From assembly GCA_013373005.1 (NCBI GenBank), contig JABXIP010000040.1, forward strand, positions 1 to 5,141: a DNA stretch of 5,141 nt, read 5' to 3'. A program made the translations under genes and the position numbers. Origin of the DNA: Cytophagia bacterium. GTDB lineage: Bacteria; Bacteroidota; Bacteroidia; Cytophagales; Cyclobacteriaceae. Below are positions 1 through 5,141 of this stretch, piece after piece. The stretch's first letter is position 1. Each line of letters opens with the position of its first letter. A model generated the notes under the pieces. That model saw only the letters and a program-made list of their open reading frames with translations, ran no database searches and was not told where the DNA came from.

Positions 1-630
1 AACGTCCAGTTCAACCTTAACACCCAAGCTGCTAATGTATTTTGGAAGCAGGGTAATAGGCCCGCACACCATTACTTCGGCTCCCAGTTTTTGAAGAGCG
101 AAGATGTTGGAGAGGGCCACTCTTGAGTGAAGAATATCTCCTATAATGGCTACTTTTTTTCCTTCAACACTGCCTAGCTTTTCTTTGATTGAGAAAGTAT
201 CTAGCAAGGCCTGAGTAGGGTGTTCGTGAGTACCGTCTCCGGCATTCACAATATTTGCCTTAATATGCTTTGAGAGGAAGTGAGGTGCTCCCGGACTGGC
301 ATGGCGCATTACAATCATATCCACTTTCATGGAAAGGATATTGTTCACCGTATCCAGTAGGGTTTCTCCTTTTTTGACTGAGCTGCTGCTGCTCGAGAAG
401 TTAATGACATCTGCAGATAGTCTTTTTTCGGCCAGTTCAAACGAAAGTCTGGTTCTGGTAGAATTTTCAAAGAAGACATTGGCAATAGTAATGTCTCTCA
501 GAGAAGGCACCTTTTTGATGGGCCTGTTGATAACGTCTTTGAACTCTTCAGCAGTCTGAAAAATGAGCTCTATATCTTCCCTAGTAAGATCTTTTATCCC
601 CAGAAGATGTTTAGTGCTCAGTTTATCCAT
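1..630 (-). CDS. pyrB: Aspartate carbamoyltransferase catalytic chain, 3' end cut off by the window
   Basis: This enzyme condenses carbamoyl phosphate with L-aspartate to give N-carbamoyl-L-aspartate, the committed step of cytoplasmic pyrimidine synthesis. The first 210 codons are present with no stop. The family is usually about 305 to 310 residues, so the missing third is most of the aspartate-binding domain. Visible motifs are the carbamoyl-phosphate loop ENSTRTRLSFE at residues 55-65, the mobile loop with serines 79-84 and KKGET at 86-90 (Lys87 is the likely equivalent of the lysine donated by a neighbouring subunit), MRH at 108-110, AGDGTHEHPTQALLD at 130-144 (His137 and Gln140 are active-site residues) and GDILHSRVALSN at 164-175. 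The ATG start at 630 shares its A with the pyrR stop (TAATG), which implies translational coupling to pyrR. The run of six serines in the mobile loop is slightly unusual but lies where serine is expected. The family assignment is secure. Whether a regulatory chain (PyrI) is present cannot be seen here. Confidence 0.96.
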   Translation of the reverse strand, partial: MDKLSTKHLLGIKDLTREDIELIFQTAEEFKDVINRPIKKVPSLRDITIANVFFENSTRTRLSFELAEKRLSADVINFSSSSSSVKKGETLLDTVNNILSMKVDMIVMRHASPGAPHFLSKHIKANIVNAGDGTHEHPTQALLDTFSIKEKLGSVEGKKVAIIGDILHSRVALSNIFALQKLGAEVMVCGPITLLPKYISSLGVKVELDV

Positions 631-1178
631 TAGTCTTCTTTATTAATTAGCCACACATTGTCTTCTTCCACACCCTTCTGGCTTTTCCATTCTACCAAAA
701 CTTTCTGTGTTTCAATAGTATTCACCTGCTTTCCTACATAGTCTGGGAAAATTGGCAAGTGGCTAGAATATCTTCTTCTTACTAAAACCAGCAATTCTAC
801 TTTACTCGGTCGGCCAAAAGCGTGCATGGCATCTAATGCTGCCCTCACAGTTCTTCCTGTGAAGAATACATCGTCAATCAGCACCACTTTTTTACCCTCA
901 ATCAAAAAGTCGATTTTCGTTTCATTGGCTCTTACCGGGCTGTCCCTTCTTCTGAAATCGTCTCGATAGAAGGTAGCGTCCAGATATCCGAGTTGGATTT
1001 TGGAGCCGGTAAGCTCAATAAGTCTTTCTTTAATTCTTTCGGCAAGGAATATGCCTCTGGGCTGAAGACCCAGCAGAACGGTATTTTCGAAATTTTGATG
1101 GTTTTCTATCAGTTGCTGACAGAGACGGCCAATAGTAATGGCTAACTGAGGATGACCTAAAAGAAGCCGCTTTTGCAT
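630..1178 (-). CDS. pyrR: PyrR, bifunctional pyrimidine operon regulator / uracil phosphoribosyltransferase
   Basis: A type I phosphoribosyltransferase of 182 residues, close to the usual PyrR length of about 180. In characterised relatives it converts uracil and PRPP to UMP and, in Bacillus, binds pyr mRNA to control attenuation. The PRPP-binding loop is VVLIDDVFFTGRT at residues 98-110 with the acidic pair Asp102-Asp103. GLQPRGIFLAERI at 37-49 is the PyrR-type N-terminal signature. LPIFPDYVGKQVNT at 141-154 matches the C-terminal region that is typical of PyrR rather than of Upp. I chose the ATG at 1178 because the protein then begins MQKRLLL, as PyrR homologues do. A frame extension to a TTG at 1190 would add only four residues and would overlap a promoter-like element. 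The stop at 630-632 overlaps the pyrB start. RNA-binding regulation is known only from some members and is not shown here, since no attenuator-like leader is visible upstream. Confidence 0.94.
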   Translation of the reverse strand: MQKRLLLGHPQLAITIGRLCQQLIENHQNFENTVLLGLQPRGIFLAERIKERLIELTGSKIQLGYLDATFYRDDFRRRDSPVRANETKIDFLIEGKKVVLIDDVFFTGRTVRAALDAMHAFGRPSKVELLVLVRRRYSSHLPIFPDYVGKQVNTIETQKVLVEWKSQKGVEEDNVWLINKED

Positions 1179-1187
1179 TTCAGGATA

Positions 1188-1195
1188 CAAATATA
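1188..1195 (-). promoter_or_regulatory. Candidate Bacteroidota -7 promoter element for pyrR-pyrB
   Basis: The minus strand reads TATATTTG here, an exact match to the Bacteroidota -7 consensus TAnnTTTG. It lies in the 53-base gap between the upstream gene's stop and the pyrR ATG. No TTTG-like -33 element is present at the usual 19 to 21 base spacing; the nearest TTG is about 27 bases upstream. The element ends only 9 bases before the ATG, so a transcript from it would have almost no leader. It could be a chance match in AT-rich sequence, with pyrR instead read through from upstream. Confidence 0.35.
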
Positions 1196-1231
1196 AGAAA
1201 AGGAATTGCTCTCGGAAGAGGCCAATAGTTT

Positions 1232-2806
1232 TTAATGCACTTCTTCTGCACTTACCGGCTCTGCTTCGATGGAATTTACGAAGAATACTTCTCTATTGTC
1301 TTCTGAAGACACTCCTTTTAGTGCTTGAATGCCAAAGACTAAGAATTTATTGTCGTACCATTTGATAATGCCCTTATAACTTTCCTGCTCATACCTGAGT
1401 TGGTCTGTCTCGTTTTTCAAGTTTAATGGCTCAACGGCTGCATTGGCATCGCTACTATTGAGGTACTTCAAAACTAGTTCTTCATCGTGGTAATAGGCGT
1501 AATAGGCATTGTTTTGATAAAACTGGAAGGCACCAAAATGAGTTAGCCCGCCTTCCACTTCCTCGTCTATGTCAAAGCTTCTGTCCCATAAGACATTTCC
1601 CTTTTTATCTAGTTTTAGAGCAAAAGCATGAGTGAAGTTCCATTCGGCAACATCTCCATTACCATTGAATTGGTTGGAAGGGCCAAGGTCATTATAAAAG
1701 CTTCCGATGTTTCTACTGTTAATATCGCGATAAGGATTTAGGCCACCACGACTTTTTAGATAATCTCTGGTATTCATACTCCATGGCTTAAAGAATTCGC
1801 CAAAAAGCATGAACCCTTCATCAGTTTCCGTAAGCTCATTGAACAAGGCATCGGTCTTATACCTCCAATCTTTATTCGACTGTTTGGCCTCCAAAGCCTT
1901 TCTTTTAAGTTTATCTGCCCTGCGTTCACCATTATGGTCTAGGAAGGTATCGAATTCACCAAAAGAGATGTAGCGCATGTTTTGTTGGCCTGTTCGGTCT
2001 ACATGATTGATGTAAACACCTGAGGGGAAAGTGCCTGATTTGATTGTATAAAGGCCCATTACCAACTGTTCTTTATCGAAAATAGAGGATGAAATTCCAC
2101 TGAGTAAATTGTAGTTTCTTTGGGTAACGAGTTCATAACTTCTTACGGAGTTGCCACCGTAATCATAAGTACTTACAATTAGGGTTCTGTCTTTCTTGAA
2201 ATCTTCCTTAGAAGCTATAACGTTGAAGGTTACGCTGTCTGAATTCATACGCACCTCTACAAGCTCTGAGTTGTTTTGGTAAACATTTGAGAGGGTTCTC
2301 ACCTTTTCGTTCTCTATGTCATAGGCAAAAACCGCTGGTCTTTCTTCAATATATCCACCAATAATGACGGTGTTCTGGAGTACCTCAAACTCTTGAATGT
2401 CCAGGTCTACAATGCTCTTAGGGTCATAGGCCTTAATTTCTCTGCTGCTTAAGTCTACCACTACAAGTCTTACTTCTTTGGTTTGGCTGGAGTTTTGAAA
2501 AAGCAAATAGGTCTTGTTGGCTTGGTAATGGTATCCTCTTAAATAGAGCTGCCTTTTAACATGAAGCGTATCTGTCCATTGCTTTTCCAAATTTGTATCG
2601 AGGTGATGGAAATAGATAGGGTAATCTTTCAAGCCGGCAGTTACTTCGGGTTGAACAACCAGCACACCTTTCTCATTATTAGAGATTACCGCATAGTCCT
2701 GATATCCCCATTTATGATCAACTTCCCACCTGTTCAATTGCTTTACTTGTGCCTTCGCAGAGAAGGTGAAAAGTAATAGAAACATTAAGAGAAGTTGTTT
2801 TTTCAT
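1232..2806 (-). CDS. Exported protein of unknown function, probable beta-rich / propeller-like fold
   Basis: I do not recognise this 524-residue protein. It begins with a clear Sec signal peptide: Lys2-Lys3, a hydrophobic stretch at about residues 4-16, and AKA-Q at 17-20 as the likely signal peptidase I site. There is no lipobox cysteine, so the mature protein is probably periplasmic or secreted. The rest has no membrane segment and is rich in short beta-strand units of the form hydrophobic strand, D or Y, turn, strand. Examples are VVVDLSSREIKAYD (115-128), FAYDIENEKVRTL (160-172), STYDYGGNSVRSYEL (212-226) and FALKLDKKGNVLWDRSF (395-411). Such units suggest beta-propeller blades, but this is an inference from pattern. 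A charged segment at 290-314 interrupts the pattern. No C-terminal type IX secretion domain is apparent. The ATG overlaps the stop of the upstream EVE gene as ATGA, with a GAGG-like stretch just before it, so the two are probably co-translated. Function is open. Confidence 0.9.
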   Translation of the reverse strand: MKKQLLLMFLLLFTFSAKAQVKQLNRWEVDHKWGYQDYAVISNNEKGVLVVQPEVTAGLKDYPIYFHHLDTNLEKQWTDTLHVKRQLYLRGYHYQANKTYLLFQNSSQTKEVRLVVVDLSSREIKAYDPKSIVDLDIQEFEVLQNTVIIGGYIEERPAVFAYDIENEKVRTLSNVYQNNSELVEVRMNSDSVTFNVIASKEDFKKDRTLIVSTYDYGGNSVRSYELVTQRNYNLLSGISSSIFDKEQLVMGLYTIKSGTFPSGVYINHVDRTGQQNMRYISFGEFDTFLDHNGERRADKLKRKALEAKQSNKDWRYKTDALFNELTETDEGFMLFGEFFKPWSMNTRDYLKSRGGLNPYRDINSRNIGSFYNDLGPSNQFNGNGDVAEWNFTHAFALKLDKKGNVLWDRSFDIDEEVEGGLTHFGAFQFYQNNAYYAYYHDEELVLKYLNSSDANAAVEPLNLKNETDQLRYEQESYKGIIKWYDNKFLVFGIQALKGVSSEDNREVFFVNSIEAEPVSAEEVH

Positions 2807-3210
2807 GCCTCAGACATCTTCATGATGTGATCGAATTCCTTTTTTGTAACAGGTTGTACTGATAAGCGAGAAATCTTTAAAAGAATCATTTCCGCCAAAG
2901 CAGGTTCTTTCTTAATCTCTTCCAATGAAACGGGTTTCTTAAGCTTCTGTTTAGGAGCGAAGTCCACCACCAACCATCTGTCGTCTTCGGTTGTTGGGTC
3001 TTGATAGAATTCTGTTACACATTCTGCAATCCCAACTATTTGTTTTTCATTCACGCTATGGTAGAAAAAGGCCAAATCGCCTTTCTTCATGTTCTTCATA
3101 TGATTTCGGGCTGCATAATTTCTGACGCCATCCCAATGATCTTTACCAATTTTCTCCAGATCGGAATAAGAATAGGTATTTGGCTCAGATTTTATCAACC
3201 AATAGTTCAT
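2803..3210 (-). CDS. EVE domain-containing protein (THYN1-like)
   Basis: A 135-residue protein that is a single EVE domain from end to end, the usual size for bacterial members. Family signatures are YWLIKSEP at residues 3-10, WDGVRNYAARN at 26-36, KKGDLAFFYHS at 42-52 and IVGIAE at 58-63, followed by a conserved tail ISRLSVQPVTKKEF at 113-126. EVE domains share the PUA/YTH-like fold, and some, such as human THYN1, bind modified bases in DNA. The ligand of this bacterial protein is not known. It is probably cytoplasmic, since no signal or membrane segment is seen. The ATG at 3210 puts the YWLIKSEP motif at the expected extreme N terminus. It is the first gene of the leftward run, and its stop (TGA) overlaps the ATG of the exported protein. 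No methyltransferase or restriction gene lies nearby, so a defence role has no contextual support in this window. Confidence 0.93.
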   Translation of the reverse strand: MNYWLIKSEPNTYSYSDLEKIGKDHWDGVRNYAARNHMKNMKKGDLAFFYHSVNEKQIVGIAECVTEFYQDPTTEDDRWLVVDFAPKQKLKKPVSLEEIKKEPALAEMILLKISRLSVQPVTKKEFDHIMKMSEA

Positions 3211-3223
3211 AATCAGTTATTTT

Positions 3224-3231
3224 TAACTTTG
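3224..3231 (+). promoter_or_regulatory. Candidate Bacteroidota -7 promoter element for the polX operon
   Basis: The plus strand reads TAACTTTG, an exact match to TAnnTTTG, inside the 98-base divergent spacer. It would give a leader of about 70 bases before the polX start. A good -33 TTTG is not seen at the expected spacing, so support rests on the -7 match and its location. Confidence 0.45.
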
Positions 3232-3295
3232 CGTACAGATAGACAATAGTTAGTCTTTCCGGCCTAAAAAAGCAAGAATTATCATCTCTCATTAA

Positions 3296-3303
3296 CAAAG
3301 CAA
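3296..3303 (-). promoter_or_regulatory. Possible -7 promoter element for the leftward EVE gene run
   Basis: The minus strand reads TTGCTTTG, one mismatch from TAnnTTTG. A TTG lies 18 bases further upstream, at 3322-3324, inside the polX coding start, as a possible -33 element. This would give a leader of about 80 bases before the EVE start and would make the two divergent promoters overlap the same spacer. The match is weak. Confidence 0.22.
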
Positions 3304-3308
3304 CTCAA

Positions 3309-5021
3309 TTGGATAACTCATCAATTCTTAAACAACTCAAGCTGCAAGCTGCACTTATGGAGCTGCACGATGAAAATTCTTTCAAGATCAGAGGATACCA
3401 AAATGCTGTCTTCCAACTCGACAAGTCTGATATAGAATTGGCTTCGCTAAGTCTTTCTGAATTGGAGGGCCTGCAAGGAGTGGGGAAAGGTATTGCAGCT
3501 ACCATTCGTGAGATTATTCAAAATGGAACCTCAAGTGGTCTGACCGACCTTTTGGAGAGCACTCCGGAAGGAATTGTTGAGTTGCTGGATATGAAGGGTA
3601 TTGGTCCGAAGAAAATTAAAGTGCTGTGGAAAGAACTTGGCATTGAAAGTGGCCATGAGCTGAAGGAAGCCGCTAATTCAGGCCTTGTGGCGAACCTAAA
3701 AGGTTTTGGAGAAAAGACACAGCAGGCCATTATAGATGCGCTTGAGTTTAAGGAAGCCAATGCGAACAAACTTCACTTTGCCGATGCTGAAATCATTGCC
3801 AATGAAATTATAGAATTGCTGGTTAATCTAAAGCAGGTTGAAAGAGCTGAAGTGACCGGAGAAATGCGCAGAAAGCTGGAAGTGGCAGATAGCATTGAGA
3901 TTTTGGTGGCTTCTAATGACTTTGATGCGCTTGAAGATGAATTGAATACAAATGAAGTATTTACCCAACTATTGGAGCAAAGTGGCCCGGTTGTTTGGAG
4001 AGGCCTTTATAAAGAGCACAAGATTCTGGTGGAATTCATTCTCTGTAAGCCTGATGATTTTGCGAGAGAGCAGTTCCTGAAAACAGGTAGTCAGCTTCAC
4101 ATCACTATTCCTATTGCCAACAATATGTCTTTGAGAGATATGGCTTATTCTGAAAAATATAGTTCAGAAGAAGAACTTTATGCATCATTGAACATGGCTT
4201 ATGTTGAGCCGGAAATGAGGGAAGGGAGCTTTGAGATTGAACTGGCTAAGAGTAATAAGTTGCCTAAGTTGGTTGAGATGAGCGACCTGAAAGGTATTCT
4301 TCACAACCACTCTACCTACAGTGATGGCAAGCATTCACTCAGACAAATGGCCGAATATTGCAAGGAGTTAGGCTATGAATATCTGGGTATTTGTGATCAC
4401 AGTAAGTCGGCCTTTTATGCCAATGGATTAGATGAAGATCGTTTGGTGGAGCAGCACAAAGAAATTGATGAATTGAATAAGGAGTTGGCTCCATTCAAAA
4501 TTTTCAAGGGTATTGAGTCAGATATCCTCCACGATGGAAGCTTAGACTATGCGGATGATGTGCTCGCCAGTTTCGACTTTATTGTGGCTTCTGTGCACTC
4601 TGTGCTGAATATGAATAAGCAAAAGGCTACTCAAAGGCTCATGACAGCTATTGAGAATCCATATACGACAGTGCTTGGCCACCCTACCGGACGATTGCTG
4701 TTGAGAAGAGCTGGCTATCCAATCGACCACAAAGCAGTAATAGACCATTGTGCCAAGCATAATGTAGTCATTGAAATCAATGCCAATCCATGGAGACTTG
4801 ATTTGGACTGGCGATGGGTACATTATGCATTAGAGCAGGGGGTGATGCTTTCCATCAATCCGGATGCTCACCAGATGGAGGGTTACCATCATATGCAGTA
4901 TGGACTATTGACTGGAAGAAAAGGAGGCCTTACTGCCGAAATGACTTTCAACGCGTTAAGCTGTGAAGCCATAGACAAACATTTTGCGGAGAAAAGAGCC
5001 AAGGCCCCTGCCCATGCCTAA
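3309..5021 (+). CDS. polX: PolX-family protein: helix-hairpin-helix and PHP nuclease domains with a degenerate polymerase site
   Basis: A 570-residue protein with the full architecture of bacterial PolX (usually about 570 residues), a repair enzyme combining a Pol beta-like core with a PHP 3'-5' exonuclease. Helix-hairpin-helix motifs lie at about 53-73 (GLQGVGKGIAATI), 92-112 (LLDMKGIGPKKIKVL) and 127-147 (VANLKGFGEKTQQAI). The nucleotidyltransferase region is about 150-310. The PHP domain (about 327-550) keeps the nine expected metal ligands: His332, His334, Asp339, His364, Glu403, His430, His458, Asp519 and His521. In the polymerase site, the usual GS-RR...GDID motif reads GEMRR (184-188) then ADSIEIL (193-199). 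The two aspartates are therefore Ser195 and Glu197, and the third (VDLR) is Glu242 in VEFI. DNA synthesis is probably lost and nuclease activity kept. I accept the TTG start because the protein then begins MDNSSILKQLK, as relatives do. The nearest in-frame ATG is at codon 17, inside the conserved first helix. The gene overlaps the next by 8 bases. Confidence 0.93.
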   Translation: MDNSSILKQLKLQAALMELHDENSFKIRGYQNAVFQLDKSDIELASLSLSELEGLQGVGKGIAATIREIIQNGTSSGLTDLLESTPEGIVELLDMKGIGPKKIKVLWKELGIESGHELKEAANSGLVANLKGFGEKTQQAIIDALEFKEANANKLHFADAEIIANEIIELLVNLKQVERAEVTGEMRRKLEVADSIEILVASNDFDALEDELNTNEVFTQLLEQSGPVVWRGLYKEHKILVEFILCKPDDFAREQFLKTGSQLHITIPIANNMSLRDMAYSEKYSSEEELYASLNMAYVEPEMREGSFEIELAKSNKLPKLVEMSDLKGILHNHSTYSDGKHSLRQMAEYCKELGYEYLGICDHSKSAFYANGLDEDRLVEQHKEIDELNKELAPFKIFKGIESDILHDGSLDYADDVLASFDFIVASVHSVLNMNKQKATQRLMTAIENPYTTVLGHPTGRLLLRRAGYPIDHKAVIDHCAKHNVVIEINANPWRLDLDWRWVHYALEQGVMLSINPDAHQMEGYHHMQYGLLTGRKGGLTAEMTFNALSCEAIDKHFAEKRAKAPAHA

Positions 5022-5141
5022 AAAGATACTGATCATTCGCTTCTCCTCCATTGGAGACATTGTGCTCACCACACCGGTAATTCGAGCTATCAAAACTCAG
5101 TTGGACGATGTGCAGGTGCATTATGCTACCAAGAAGCAATA
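5014..5141 (+). CDS. Glycosyltransferase family 9 (heptosyltransferase-like), N-terminal fragment
   Basis: Only the first 42 codons are in the window, and the frame is open at the right edge. The sequence KKILIIRFSSIGDIVLTTPV (residues 3-22) followed by IRAIK is the characteristic N-terminal Rossmann strand and glycine turn of family 9 glycosyltransferases. These include the ADP-heptose:LPS heptosyltransferases that build the lipopolysaccharide core on the cytoplasmic face of the inner membrane. Full members are usually about 330 to 350 residues. The exact sugar and acceptor cannot be told from this fragment. The ATG at 5014 lies within the last codons of polX, giving an 8-base overlap in a different frame. 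This suggests shared transcription and probably coupled translation. The start is the natural one because the conserved strand begins at residue 4. Confidence 0.9.
   Translation, partial: MPKKILIIRFSSIGDIVLTTPVIRAIKTQLDDVQVHYATKKQ

Larger units (their letters stand above)
3211..3308. other. Divergent intergenic spacer between the EVE and polX transcription units
   Basis: This 98-base AT-rich spacer is the only divergent gap in the window and must hold the promoters for both directions, unless the leftward promoter extends into polX. It contains the plus-strand TAACTTTG element. An imperfect dyad at 3241-3256 (AGAC, 8-base loop, GTCT) is too weak to call an operator. No small ORF or RNA structure is convincing. 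Confidence 0.6.

Noticed and set aside
385..400. Short CTG/AGC trinucleotide run in pyrB as a microsatellite
   Set aside because: It encodes serines in the mobile active-site loop, where serine is normal, and has only four perfect copies.
329..559. A 76-codon plus-strand open frame inside pyrB
   Set aside because: It is antisense to the conserved carbamoyl-phosphate-binding region of pyrB, with no independent support.
1196..1220. Small hairpin CTCT-TCCG-AGAG on the minus strand followed by a T-rich stretch, as a possible terminator before pyrR
   Set aside because: The stem is only 4 base pairs and the downstream T run is interrupted, so it is too weak to call.
3001..3249. An 82-codon plus-strand open frame across the EVE gene and spacer
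   Set aside because: It is antisense to the well-conserved EVE domain, and its Phe/Ile-rich translation is typical of a shadow frame.
3241..3256. Imperfect inverted repeat AGAC...GTCT in the divergent spacer, as a possible operator
   Set aside because: There are only four paired bases per arm and an 8-base centre that does not pair, which is expected by chance.
4542..4823. A 93-codon open frame on the minus strand inside polX
   Set aside because: It lies wholly antisense to the conserved PHP domain, has no recognisable protein features, and is a by-product of the real gene's codon pattern.
1..5141. Possible defence island or mobile element, prompted by the EVE domain
   Set aside because: No methyltransferase, restriction, helicase, transposase, integrase or direct-repeat signal is seen. 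The neighbours are housekeeping genes and base composition looks even.

Overview
The window looks like a chromosomal segment from a member of the Bacteroidota, most likely a Cytophagales-type marine or free-living bacterium. The evidence is threefold. The protein sequences resemble that phylum (a PyrR beginning MQKRL, an aspartate carbamoyltransferase beginning MDKLSTKHLLGIKDL, and a PolX beginning MDNSSILKQLK). Exact matches to the Bacteroidota -7 promoter element TAnnTTTG occur just upstream of genes. Shine-Dalgarno signals are weak. The assignment to phylum is inference from remembered family features, not from a search.

Layout. The left two thirds (positions 1 to 3210) is one run of four minus-strand genes, read from right to left. 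First comes a small EVE-domain protein (3210-2803), then an exported 524-residue protein of unknown function (2806-1232) whose start overlaps the EVE stop as ATGA. Next is pyrR (1178-630), and then pyrB (from 630, running off the left edge), whose start overlaps the pyrR stop as TAATG. A 98-base divergent spacer (3211-3308) separates this run from a plus-strand pair: a PolX-family protein with helix-hairpin-helix and PHP domains (3309-5021), and the first 42 codons of a family 9 glycosyltransferase (from 5014, running off the right edge). The last two genes overlap by 8 bases. Coding density is very high, and no stretch over 100 bases lacks a gene.

How the genes fit together. pyrR and pyrB are an obvious pyrimidine unit: a PRPP-binding regulator/uracil phosphoribosyltransferase translationally coupled to the first committed pyrimidine enzyme. 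The EVE protein and the exported protein are coupled by overlap, but no shared role can be read from sequence. PolX and the glycosyltransferase share an operon without an evident functional link.

The most notable observation is in PolX. The PHP nuclease domain keeps all nine expected metal ligands, while the nucleotidyltransferase site has lost its catalytic aspartates (Ser195, Glu197 and Glu242 in their places). It is probably a nuclease with a remnant polymerase fold rather than a working polymerase. I saw no CRISPR array, RNA gene, insertion sequence, prophage or obvious defence cassette, and nothing that I would call a new multi-gene system.
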